This document shows, piece by piece, positions 1 through 6,807 of a DNA stretch of 6,924 nucleotides. The number at the start of each line of letters is the position of its first letter. Positions within the stretch are counted from its first letter, which is position 1. A program made the translations under genes and the position numbers. The DNA is from JANNYA01 sp031422315 (GTDB taxonomy: Bacteria > Pseudomonadota > Gammaproteobacteria > Xanthomonadales > SZUA-5), in contig JANOQN010000009.1 in the NCBI GenBank assembly GCA_031422315.1, forward strand, positions 1 to 6,924, written 5' to 3'. The notes under the pieces were generated by a model. The model ran no database searches. It was not told where the DNA came from and saw only the letters and a list, made by a program, of their open reading frames with translations.

Positions 1-1542
1 ACTGAATTCACTGCCGGAATTACCCTGGTCGTGTGCGGTGGCAACGATGACCTCATCCTGGCCCAAACTAATGCCGTTTGGAAGCGTCAGGGCAATGGCC
101 TTGACGGTTTGTGCTTGGCCGGCGGTATAGCTGTCACTGCCCAAATACACCGCGCCTTCATCACCATCGGCCAAGTAAAAATCAACATCGAGCGGATAGC
201 GTTGATTGGTGGCCGCGCTATCCACGCGATAGCTCAAATTAAGCGTATTGCCATTGACGGCGAACGCCGAAATCTCAGGAAAATTTTGCAACGTACCCAA
301 CCCGCCACTTTGGGATAAGTCGTCAGCATCAGCTAGATCATTTGGATCGCGACCGGCGTTTTTCGGCTGCTCAATACCAAGCCCAGCGCTGTGACGGAAT
401 ATACGATTTCCACGCACAACGGTCTCGTTGTTACTGCTCACTTTTATCCCGCTTCTGAAGTTACCCGCGATGAGATTACCTTCGCCCGCGCCGATCCCGC
501 CAATGCGGTGTGGCCGCGTGTTACTGCCGTTGCCGCCAATAAATATCGCAGAGACAGCAAGATTTCCGCCGTTCGCCATACTGGGCTGGACAAGCCCAGC
601 CACATCCACACCAATAAAGTTGCCCTGAATTCGAGCGCCCGCTGTGAGCCCGCAGTTATTGCCAATTTGAATCGCGGCACCGCGGTTCGCAGAAAGCACA
701 TTGCGCGCCGCTGCTGAATTGCCGCCAATTTCGGCGTCAAAGCCGCTGCTGTTGCCGCAACCTGAAATGGTAATCCCGTCTGCATTGGCAAGTGCGCCGG
801 TGCCTTCGGCGTTTGTGCCGATCAAATTTCCTTGAATCAGCATGCGGGTGCCGTTACCGGTAACGCCTGGTCCGGTATTGCCACTGATCACATTGCGCTG
901 TGCAGGCAAGAGGCCACCAATACGCACATCAAATGGCTGCGAGCCCGCAAAGGGGTTACCCGAAACATTGACACCGAAGGAATTTGGCACAGCGATCATG
1001 CCGGTCGCGTCAGTCCCCAAAAAGTTACCTTCTACGATGCTTGAATTGGCATTGTTGAGGCCAATGCCAATGGCGCTGTTGCCGCCAAATCCGCCGATGG
1101 CAAGCCCGCGAATCACGACCGTTTCAGTCGCGGTTAAAGCATCAGTCAGGGCGGCCGTGCCGCTGCCGCGCAATTGGATTTTGATCTGGGCATTGCTACC
1201 GCCCTGCCCGGGAGTCTGGGTATTGGCGCTGGCACCGGGCTGGGTGTAGCCATCCACGATCAGTTTTTGCTCGATCATGCGCCCAGCTGCGTTGAGGATG
1301 GTGAAGGTGCAAACGCCAGTCGTAGCGATGCAGCCCGGATCACTCATCGGCACATTGAAGTGAATGTTGTCGGTCACGCTATCAATATTGGCGCGGCCGA
1401 TGGCGCCAGTCAGCGAACAATCGCCCGCCGCCGCCGTGCAGCTACTGACTTGTGCCTCGTCGGTGCGATCAACGACAAATGTGGCGGCCTGCGTTAGCGG
1501 CGAAAGCATCAATACGGTCAAAAACAGGCTAGTTCGCGGCAT
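1..1542 (-). CDS. Secreted CSLREA-type right-handed beta-helix protein, 3' end beyond the window
   Basis: Reading leftward from ATG at 1542, the frame stays open for 514 codons and runs off the left edge, so the C-terminus is missing. Residues 1-19 are a signal peptide (short basic start, hydrophobic LFLTVLML, then TQA before the likely cleavage), so the product should be exported. Residues 21-52 (TFVVDRT ... DCSLTGAIGRAN) match the CSLREA N-terminal signature in a variant form. DGYTQPGAS follows at 97-105. Residues about 140-390 form alternating short repeats: IGG...RNVISGN-like units (208-222, 272-286, 348-361) and QGNxIGT-like units (171-177, 237-243, 307-312), typical rungs of a right-handed parallel beta-helix. 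From about 395 come a DADD/LQNFPEIS segment and an Ig-like beta-sandwich reaching GSEFS, usual near the end of such modules. No catalytic site is evident; a surface, adhesive or glycan-related role is only a guess. Its promoter region duplicates the one at 4756. Confidence 0.9.
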   Translation of the reverse strand, partial: MPRTSLFLTVLMLSPLTQAATFVVDRTDEAQVSSCTAAAGDCSLTGAIGRANIDSVTDNIHFNVPMSDPGCIATTGVCTFTILNAAGRMIEQKLIVDGYTQPGASANTQTPGQGGSNAQIKIQLRGSGTAALTDALTATETVVIRGLAIGGFGGNSAIGIGLNNANSSIVEGNFLGTDATGMIAVPNSFGVNVSGNPFAGSQPFDVRIGGLLPAQRNVISGNTGPGVTGNGTRMLIQGNLIGTNAEGTGALANADGITISGCGNSSGFDAEIGGNSAAARNVLSANRGAAIQIGNNCGLTAGARIQGNFIGVDVAGLVQPSMANGGNLAVSAIFIGGNGSNTRPHRIGGIGAGEGNLIAGNFRSGIKVSSNNETVVRGNRIFRHSAGLGIEQPKNAGRDPNDLADADDLSQSGGLGTLQNFPEISAFAVNGNTLNLSYRVDSAATNQRYPLDVDFYLADGDEGAVYLGSDSYTAGQAQTVKAIALTLPNGISLGQDEVIVATAHDQGNSGSEFS

Positions 1543-1559
1543 GGCTGAGTTCTCTGACT

Positions 1560-1565
1560 AAAGTA
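1560..1565 (-). promoter_or_regulatory. Possible -10 element of the beta-helix gene (TACTTT)
   Basis: On the minus strand this reads TACTTT, followed by A. It is one of the few segments conserved between the two upstream cassettes. It lies about 43 bp downstream of the operator centre, which would put the operator near -53 relative to a start about 7 nt beyond it, a position usual for activators. No good -35 hexamer is seen at the expected spacing, which would fit an activator-dependent promoter. The assignment is tentative. Confidence 0.25.
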
Positions 1566-1596
1566 CCGTTAGTTTCGATGCAGCTAGCCTGCAGAC

Positions 1597-1615
1597 ATAC
1601 CCCAAGTTGGGGTGT
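1597..1615. promoter_or_regulatory. Operator-like inverted repeat, copy 1
   Basis: The core ACCCCAAGTTGGGGT (1599-1613) has 7-bp perfect arms around a single central base at 1606. The wider form ATACCC-N7-GGGTGT spans 19 bp. An identical 19-bp site lies at 4813-4831, and one with the same arms and spacing lies at 6759-6777. A two-fold symmetric site of this size suits a dimeric LuxR-type helix-turn-helix protein, and the end of such a regulator is encoded at the right edge of this window. Binding by that regulator is inferred. Confidence 0.65.
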
Positions 1616-1638
1616 TGCGTGCTGCTTATTCGGCCAAA

Positions 1639-1698
1639 TCAGTCGAGCAAAGGCATCCATAAACGCACAGCGAGAGCGGCCACTCCGCGGCGACGCAC
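1639..1698 (-). pseudogene. Relic of a histidine kinase 3' end
   Basis: Directly after the stop of the ELWxxDGT-repeat gene, the same frame reads a short tail ending VRLWMPLLD-stop. This resembles the extreme C-terminus of the intact kinase in this window (TRLSLWIPLGE-stop). At base level, TTTATGGAT-CC on the minus strand is shared in the same codon phase. The match joins the upstream cassette after a 13-base insertion that contains the relic's TGA. Only about 20 codons remain, with no start of their own. I read this as a leftover copied together with the promoter cassette. The similarity is short, so chance is not excluded. Confidence 0.45.
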
Positions 1699-4455
1699 TC
1701 ACTGAAAACCATTGGCAAAAATTCGATCTAGATTCGGTAAATCCACGCGCCATAGTTCGCTGCCAGAGACACCATCGTTGGCCCTAAAGTAAATGCTGTC
1801 GCCATCGACTAGAAAACTCGCTGGTGCACTGGCGGTGCTTCCAGGCGCGACATCACCGCCGGCGAGCGCCAAAAGTTGGCGATTGAACAGCACGCGAATC
1901 TCTTCACCCTCGTTGACGGGCGCGCTTCGGGTGGCGCTGAAAACCACGGCACCGCTCTGCGTGACAGCGAATTCTGTGCCCAAACCACGCAGCGCTATTG
2001 CCGCAGAATCGTAGGCGCATTGGGTACCGGCGGCGCTGCCATCAGATTCAAATAAAATGCAGTTGGGCTGCGTGCTGCTCAGGCCGCTGAAATAGACTTT
2101 GCCGCCCGCCACGCCCAGCAGCTCTCGGCTGATGCCGCTGCCGAAACCTGCGAACAAATCAATCACCCGCACGGTTCCTGCGGCCGTGCCATCACTGACG
2201 TAAAGTTCGCGGCCGGAGGCGGGCGTGAAGGCGGTGAAAAACACTTTGCTAGCCACGCGCAGAAAGCCTTTGGGATCGCTACTGCCCGCGCCGGGATTGA
2301 TATCGCTAATCCGCTGAGTGCTTTGCGCGGTGCCACCGGTAACCCAAATTTCATCGCCAAATACACCGTCATTCGCCCGGAATACCACGACATCGGGCAG
2401 CGCACCGCGCGCGGTCAAAGTAGTCAGGCCGCCGAGACGGCTAGTACTGCTGCCTGGGTTGATATCGAGCACTAAGCTTGTGGCGTCGCTGGCATTTAAT
2501 GCGAAGAGCTCCAAACCACAGACGCCGTCACTGGCTTCAAACAGCAGCTTATCGCCCAACGCGGCAAGGTGGCGAAACTCACCGGAAAAGCAAAACGAAT
2601 CCAAACCTGAGTTCGGCCCGGTGGCTAAGTTAGTCACTGCCACCGTGCCTGCCGCCGTGCCGTCGCTTTTGTAGATTTCGGGATTAACATCGCCGGGCCC
2701 TTGGGCGGTAAAATAGATAAAGCCGCCACGCTCAATCATGCAGCCTGGATCGGAGACCCTAGGATCAATGCCAGGGGCGCTGACCGTGCCAGCAACAGTG
2801 CCATCGCTAAATGCCAAATCAAAAGCATTCCGCAGCCACAATTTGCCGAAAAACACGCTGAAAATATCGTTCACTGAAACGAAGTTTAGTAGCGGCGTGC
2901 CGGCACCGATGGGCAGCGTGCGGCTGCCGCCCGTGCCATCAATGGTGGCGTTGAAGATCAAGCGTTGGTTGATGCTGGCTAAGGGGCTGGCGAAGCTATC
3001 GCCTGCATCGCTGATAAAATTGCCCAGCGCTAAAGTTCCACCGTTGACGCCGGTGGCAAAAAAGGGCTCGCCATTGCCACTGGACCGGCGCTCATAGCCC
3101 AAGACCGCCGCCGCCCCGCCGGTTGGCATAATGAATAAGCGCCCTGAGTCGGTGATTTGATTGCCGGATATTTCTACTGTTCCAGCGGGCGTGGTATCAC
3201 TAATCCAAAGCTGGGTAGCGTTACTGAAGGAAGGGTTTTGGAAGGACAAAAACAGCCGCGAAGCGCTGGCGCGTATTATTGTATTGAAACTTGCATCATC
3301 AATGCCGGTGCTGCCGCTGACCAGTTCTTTCAGAAGGCCAGTCCCGGTAATGGTGCCATCGCTGCTGAAAAGTTCGCGACCGGCGCTTGCTGTTTGGCCT
3401 ACAAATAGCAAACGATTACCGACGCTGAAAATGCCCCGGGGTGCAACAGTGGCGCTGGCTATCGTTGTGGTGCCGGCAGGCGTGCCGTCGCTGACTTTCA
3501 GCGCACTATTGTTGGTGTAGAACATCTTAAACAGCGCCACATTGGGGGTCAGCACGCCAAAACCTGTGCTGGTGTCAAGTAAGATGCTGGTTGCGGCGCT
3601 GCTGCCAAACACACGCAATTGAGCGGCGGCGGTGCCCACACGTATTTGGTAAAAGGTGTTCGACCCAAGCGTCAACAAGTCACTCGTGGTGACATTGCTC
3701 GTTGGGAAGTCGCCGATCGTGCTGACACCGGTGGGCACTGCAGTGGCGGAGGTATATGTCAGGAACCTAACATCTGATTGCCCATCCTTTTTTGCAATGA
3801 AACAGATCTGCGAATTGGCGCAGGTTTGCATACGGATTGGATCGGAAGACAGCACGCCCGCTCGTATATCCAGCTCCAACGCCGCTGAGGGTGCTGCGCC
3901 ATCAATTAATCGCCACAGCTCGCGGCCAATATCGTCCCGCAAGGCGTTGAAATAGGTGCGATTGACAGCCGATCCGTTGACGACAAACGCAGCACGCCGA
4001 AATTGACTTGGACTAGAACCATTGGCGCCTGGATTCAAGTCGGCCAGCAACACCGGGCTAGAGGCACCGGCCGCCAAACGCCACAGCTCGCGGCCATGCA
4101 CGCCATCATCGGCTGCGAAATACATATTATTGCCTTCGATGTAGAACTCGATGGCAAAGGTATTCATGCCGCCGCACTGGCCAGGGCAAATATCGGCAAA
4201 TAGACGGGTATTGGGCGCGGTGCCGTCGGTAACCCATAGCTCGGTGCCTGATTCTGCCGTGCGCATGGTGAAAAACGTCTTGCCATCAAAAAAAGTAGCT
4301 TTATCAAAATCGCTTACGCCACCGGCCAGAAAGCCGTTACTGCCGGTGTTGAGATCGGCCACTCGGGTAACGCTACCTTGCGCGAAACCCAGCGTGCTTG
4401 CGCATAGCCCGAGGCAAAATGTGGCGAAGCGCAAAAAACTCGAAAATGTGTTCAT
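1699..4455 (-). CDS. Secreted ELWxxDGT-repeat protein
   Basis: This 918-residue protein has a clear signal peptide (1-25, hydrophobic FATFCLGLCASTLG, then GFA before Gln26). Most of the mature protein consists of degenerate repeats with core ELWxxDGTxxGT. Examples are at 72-82 (ELWVTDGTAPN), 321-329 (VSDGTPAGT), 361-372, 416-426, 548-557, 593-604, 702-713, 750-761 and 801-811. They alternate with F(R/E)A(N/S)DGVxGxEL(W/F) units (about 113-125, 639-651, 692-704, 889-901) and with D(I/L)NPG turns (139-143, 664-668, 718-722). Regular beta-strand repeats of this kind suggest a beta-propeller-like solenoid; that fold is inferred. The C-terminus, LDRIFANGFQ, resembles the short acidic-aromatic tails (IFxxGFE type) I associate with secreted Xanthomonadales proteins. 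The ATG at 4455 is supported by AAGGAG four bases upstream. It follows the small ORF by 24 bases, so the two are probably co-transcribed. No enzymatic residues were recognised and its role is unknown. Confidence 0.93.
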   Translation of the reverse strand: MNTFSSFLRFATFCLGLCASTLGFAQGSVTRVADLNTGSNGFLAGGVSDFDKATFFDGKTFFTMRTAESGTELWVTDGTAPNTRLFADICPGQCGGMNTFAIEFYIEGNNMYFAADDGVHGRELWRLAAGASSPVLLADLNPGANGSSPSQFRRAAFVVNGSAVNRTYFNALRDDIGRELWRLIDGAAPSAALELDIRAGVLSSDPIRMQTCANSQICFIAKKDGQSDVRFLTYTSATAVPTGVSTIGDFPTSNVTTSDLLTLGSNTFYQIRVGTAAAQLRVFGSSAATSILLDTSTGFGVLTPNVALFKMFYTNNSALKVSDGTPAGTTTIASATVAPRGIFSVGNRLLFVGQTASAGRELFSSDGTITGTGLLKELVSGSTGIDDASFNTIIRASASRLFLSFQNPSFSNATQLWISDTTPAGTVEISGNQITDSGRLFIMPTGGAAAVLGYERRSSGNGEPFFATGVNGGTLALGNFISDAGDSFASPLASINQRLIFNATIDGTGGSRTLPIGAGTPLLNFVSVNDIFSVFFGKLWLRNAFDLAFSDGTVAGTVSAPGIDPRVSDPGCMIERGGFIYFTAQGPGDVNPEIYKSDGTAAGTVAVTNLATGPNSGLDSFCFSGEFRHLAALGDKLLFEASDGVCGLELFALNASDATSLVLDINPGSSTSRLGGLTTLTARGALPDVVVFRANDGVFGDEIWVTGGTAQSTQRISDINPGAGSSDPKGFLRVASKVFFTAFTPASGRELYVSDGTAAGTVRVIDLFAGFGSGISRELLGVAGGKVYFSGLSSTQPNCILFESDGSAAGTQCAYDSAAIALRGLGTEFAVTQSGAVVFSATRSAPVNEGEEIRVLFNRQLLALAGGDVAPGSTASAPASFLVDGDSIYFRANDGVSGSELWRVDLPNLDRIFANGFQ

Positions 4456-4459
4456 GGAA

Positions 4460-4465
4460 CTCCTT
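4460..4465 (-). promoter_or_regulatory. Ribosome binding site of the ELWxxDGT-repeat gene (AAGGAG)
   Basis: On the minus strand AAGGAG lies four bases before the ATG at 4455. It is the strongest Shine-Dalgarno match in the window and fixes the start immediately before the signal peptide. Confidence 0.8.
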
Positions 4466-4479
4466 ATGCCGGTTCTAGA

Positions 4480-4758
4480 TCAACTCAACGGAATGACAAA
4501 GCTAGCGCTCTGCGTAAGATTGCCGCCAGTCACCAGCTTGCCAAATGCGCTGGTAAAGGTCTTGTGCACCGCGTTGTTCGTGTTCGCCCCGGCTGCGCCA
4601 AAATTCGCCAATACGCAGCGCTCAGTTCTGGTCAGTGCCGTGGTTTTGGGAATTAGCGTAAGCTCGCACGTCGAATCACGGCTTTCGCTCAAACGCACAT
4701 TACCGTTCGGTTTGAACAGCGGGCTGCTGGCGCGCACGCTGATTTCAGTTTCCCGCAT
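4480..4758 (-). CDS. Small hypothetical protein (92 aa)
   Basis: I do not recognise this protein. It starts at the ATG that closes the duplicated upstream cassette, with AAAGAG about 8 bases upstream as a weak ribosome binding site. It ends 24 bases before the ELWxxDGT-repeat gene. The sequence is beta-rich, with Thr, Ser and Asn abundant, two cysteines (in STCEL and ERCVL) and a C-terminus of SASFVIPLS. It has no signal peptide or membrane segment, unlike the two larger neighbours. The segment with KPNGNVRLSES and the Cys spacing recalls Ig-like repeats of secreted proteins, but only weakly. It may be a genuine small protein, or the surviving end of a larger secreted protein that lost its export signal when placed behind this promoter. 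Bases just after the ATG (ATGC-G--AACT) still resemble the beta-helix gene start. Confidence 0.5.
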   Translation of the reverse strand: MRETEISVRASSPLFKPNGNVRLSESRDSTCELTLIPKTTALTRTERCVLANFGAAGANTNNAVHKTFTSAFGKLVTGGNLTQSASFVIPLS

Positions 4759-4775
4759 GGCTGGGCTCTTTCAAT

Positions 4776-4781
4776 AAAGTA
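4776..4781 (-). promoter_or_regulatory. Possible -10 element of the small ORF/ELWxxDGT unit (TACTTT)
   Basis: TACTTT on the minus strand is conserved with 1560-1565, at the same distance from the operator and start codon. No convincing -35 hexamer is visible. Tentative, as for its counterpart. Confidence 0.25.
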
Positions 4782-4812
4782 TTCGTAGTTTCAATGCAGT
4801 TGACCCGCAGAC

Positions 4813-4831
4813 ATACCCCAAGTTGGGGTGT
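4813..4831. promoter_or_regulatory. Operator-like inverted repeat, copy 2
   Basis: The 19 bases are identical to the site at 1597-1615. The core ACCCCAAGTTGGGGT (4815-4829) has its centre at 4822, 64 bp from the small ORF start, the same distance as copy 1 to the beta-helix gene start. It begins 11 bases beyond the kinase stop in the direction of transcription. No T-run follows on the minus strand, so an operator fits better than an intrinsic terminator. Confidence 0.65.
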
Positions 4832-4841
4832 CGTGTGCTGC

Positions 4842-6743
4842 TTATTCGCCCAAAGGGATCCATAAACTCAAGCGTGTACCACGGCTATCGGAGTGCAGCT
4901 CAAACGTCGCATTCAGCGCGGCGGCACGCTGCTGCAAATGCCGTAGCCCGCGCCCATCGGCGGCTTTGTGCGGAGCAAAGCCGCGCCCATTGTCGGAGAT
5001 GCTTAGCGCCAATGTCGCTGATTTTTCCTCGCCTTTTTGCGGCTGTAAAAGTAATGCTGCGTGCAAAACGACAAGCGTGGCGTGGCTGTGCTTCAGCGCA
5101 TTCTGCAGCGCCTCGTCGCAGAAGCGAAACAGCTGCAACAAGTGCGCTGGCGTCATCGCAACGCCATCGGGCAAATCATCACTGACAAGATTAAACGCAA
5201 CTCCTGCCTGTTCAAACATCGGCTGTACGCGCGCGGAAAAATTACCCAGTGCCACGGCTAGCTCGCTGACAATTTCTGCATCTAACGAATCGATCATCCA
5301 GCGCAAGTCGCGTAGCGCCGCGGTGGCATTGGTTCTAAGCTGTATCGCGGAAAAATCCTTGTGCTCAGTGGCGGCGATCAATGCGATCAAGCGCCCGCCT
5401 ACACCATCGTGCATGTCACGCAGGATGCGCTCACGCTCGCCGTCCAACGTGCGCTTTCGCTCCAGCTCAACGTGCTCGGCGTACAGTGTTTCTAAGGCCG
5501 CAGCCTTGGCTTGTACGCGAATATCTAATTGCTCATTAAGCAGTTTTGCTGCCTGTAACGCGCGGCCATATCGCAAGACAATCACCGCGCCCATACTGGT
5601 CAACGCAACCGGCAGCCCCACGCCGATCAGGGCAATCGGGGTGTCGATCAACTGCGCAAAACTAAGCGCATCGTGCACGCCCAACAGCAGTCCAGACAGT
5701 GCTGTACTAGCAAGCAAAGCGCGCGCCACATCGCTCTGCGCGCGCGCATAGCATGTCAATTCCCAAAAAATCACAGCGCCAAACGCTAATAGCACCAGCC
5801 GATGCGCGCCGCTGACGGTTAAATACACCGTTTGAATGCCAAAAATTAGATATGAAACTAACAGCAGCGCCGCAGCGATGCCGGCCAGTAGACAAAGTAG
5901 CCGATCAAAACCTAGCCAAGCTTTGCCCGCAAAACGCCGCGCGAACAGCGCAATGCACAGCACAAATCCTTGCAGGAATAGGTGCGCTAAAATTTGGCTG
6001 AATTTGAGCGAAATAACCAGGTTTCCCGCGCCCACCAGTATCGAATACGCCGCCCAAAACAGCACACCGAGTGCAAATAATAAAAACTCCTGCGCATGGC
6101 GCCTAGTCAACCAAATGCCCGCCAACATCAAAATCAACGTGATGCTGGCGGCAGCATTAGCAATGGCAAACTGCGGGCTGCTTTGTTGCTGAATAAAGCC
6201 GGTCAGCGCGCTTGCCGGGTACAACGTAAGATTTGCCAGCGTGGCTTGACCTTGCTGCAAATGCCATTGCAGCTCATTGGTGCCGGCGCGCAAAGCACTC
6301 TGCGGCAACAGAATTTGGCTGTCGCGCGCGCGCTGCCAAGCGGATAGCTTTGGTGCCACCACGGTTTGCCCGTTCAAGCTTAAGGTAAATGCGCCAGTAA
6401 GCTGCCGCGCTTTCAGCACCAAAGGTTCGTAGGCGACTTGCGCAGGCAACTCTGGCAAATCAAAGCGCGCGATCAGCAGCATTGGCGCGCCGCGATCCCG
6501 ATCGAACCGATCACGGTACAGCCAAACATCCGGGCCGGGTGCGATGCCATCAATTTGCAAAACAACTTTTGCCACTTCCGCAGGTTCAGTTGCAGGCCAC
6601 GCCAGCAATACCGCAATGACTGTGAGCAGCAAAGGCATCAGCCATGCGAGCAAGCTCTGCCACGCCCGCAGGGGCGGCGAATTTACCAGCGCAATTGGAA
6701 TAGGCAATGAGGAGCGGCTTTGCATGAGCGAAATATCGTGCAT
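4842..6743 (-). CDS. Sensor histidine kinase, 7TM-DISM-like, HisKA_3/HATPase_c (NarL-partner class)
   Basis: A membrane sensor kinase of 633 residues from ATG 6743; numbering below uses that start. A first membrane helix (about 32-50) anchors a periplasmic beta-rich domain (about 51-190; LSLNGQTVV and AGTNELQWHL suggest a jelly-roll). Seven hydrophobic helices follow between about 191 and 392, the arrangement of 7TM-DISM receptors. A coiled coil (about 393-435) leads to HisKA_3 with ERILRDMHDGVGG; His445 is the expected phosphorylation site. The ATPase domain shows the N box (DEALQNALKHS, Asn548), G1 (SDNGRGF, Asp584) and G2 (GRGLRHL, 597-603), and ends GTRLSLWIPLGE. All catalytic motifs are present, so it should be active. 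It lies just after a NarL-type regulator gene, its probable phosphotransfer partner. The frame extends up to a TTG at 6821 that would overlap the regulator by 14 bases, and ATG 6725 is also possible. I prefer 6743, with AAGG 9 bases upstream and an operator-like site before it. The ligand is unknown. Confidence 0.93.
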   Translation of the reverse strand: MHDISLMQSRSSLPIPIALVNSPPLRAWQSLLAWLMPLLLTVIAVLLAWPATEPAEVAKVVLQIDGIAPGPDVWLYRDRFDRDRGAPMLLIARFDLPELPAQVAYEPLVLKARQLTGAFTLSLNGQTVVAPKLSAWQRARDSQILLPQSALRAGTNELQWHLQQGQATLANLTLYPASALTGFIQQQSSPQFAIANAAASITLILMLAGIWLTRRHAQEFLLFALGVLFWAAYSILVGAGNLVISLKFSQILAHLFLQGFVLCIALFARRFAGKAWLGFDRLLCLLAGIAAALLLVSYLIFGIQTVYLTVSGAHRLVLLAFGAVIFWELTCYARAQSDVARALLASTALSGLLLGVHDALSFAQLIDTPIALIGVGLPVALTSMGAVIVLRYGRALQAAKLLNEQLDIRVQAKAAALETLYAEHVELERKRTLDGERERILRDMHDGVGGRLIALIAATEHKDFSAIQLRTNATAALRDLRWMIDSLDAEIVSELAVALGNFSARVQPMFEQAGVAFNLVSDDLPDGVAMTPAHLLQLFRFCDEALQNALKHSHATLVVLHAALLLQPQKGEEKSATLALSISDNGRGFAPHKAADGRGLRHLQQRAAALNATFELHSDSRGTRLSLWIPLGE

Positions 6744-6758
6744 ATCCAGTTGCCTTGG

Positions 6759-6777
6759 ATACCCCAATCGCGGGTAT
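6759..6777. promoter_or_regulatory. Operator-like inverted repeat, copy 3 (before the kinase)
   Basis: ATACCC and GGGTAT form perfect 6-bp arms around 7 bases, 19 bp in total and centred at 6768. It shares the 9-mer ATACCCCAA with the sites at 1597 and 4813, in the same orientation and with the same arm spacing. It lies between the regulator stop (6808) and the preferred kinase ATG (6743), 25 bp from that ATG rather than the 64 bp of the other two. Feedback control of the kinase is a possible reading. If translation begins at TTG 6821, the site would be inside the coding region. Confidence 0.5.
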
Positions 6778-6807
6778 TTGATCACTGAGAATTGTCTACC
6801 CAGCCGG

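Larger units (their letters stand above)
1540..1664 (-). repeat. Upstream cassette, copy A (before the beta-helix gene)
   Basis: This stretch aligns without gaps to 4756 onward at a constant offset of 3216. I count 82 identities in the first 100 positions. After a 13-base insertion (about 1639-1651), the match resumes at 1652-1664 against 4855-4867. The alignment begins at the start codon of each downstream gene, so the cassette holds a 5' untranslated region, a likely promoter and an operator. The best conserved parts are the operator core and its flank (1591-1615), GCTGCTTATTCG (1621-1632), and the -10-like AAAGTA on the plus strand. Such conservation between non-homologous genes suggests shared regulation. 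The far end overlaps the 3' end of the kinase gene in copy B. Confidence 0.85.
4756..4867 (-). repeat. Upstream cassette, copy B (before the small ORF and the ELWxxDGT gene)
   Basis: This is the partner of the cassette at 1540-1664, 82% identical over the first 100 aligned positions by hand count. It covers the whole 83-base gap between the kinase stop (4842-4844) and the small ORF start. It also includes the last codons of the kinase itself (W-I-P-L-G-E), so this is likely the older arrangement and copy A the derived one. It contains an operator-like inverted repeat and a TACTTT element at positions equivalent to those of copy A. Confidence 0.85.

Noticed and set aside
444..791. 115-codon minus-strand open frame inside the beta-helix gene
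   Set aside because: It is in a different frame from the continuous beta-helix reading frame, which carries clear GNxIGT and IGG repeats through this stretch.
1529..1753. 74-codon minus-strand open frame over the gap between the two secreted-protein genes
   Set aside because: It overlaps both flanking genes out of frame and translates the cassette itself; composition is not protein-like.
4151..4777. 208-codon plus-strand open frame across the start of the ELWxxDGT gene, the small ORF and the promoter region
   Set aside because: It spans several minus-strand elements, shows no recognisable domain and has no ribosome binding site of note; treated as a shadow.
4815..4829. Intrinsic terminator after the kinase
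   Set aside because: The inverted repeat could form a short GC-rich hairpin with a very small loop, but no run of T follows on the minus strand. The identical site also occurs upstream of another gene, which suits an operator better.
4828..5751. 307-codon open frame on the plus strand
   Set aside because: It lies wholly antisense to the kinase, whose catalytic motifs are intact. The translation is rich in Ser, Ala, Cys and Arg with no domain, as expected of a reverse-frame shadow.
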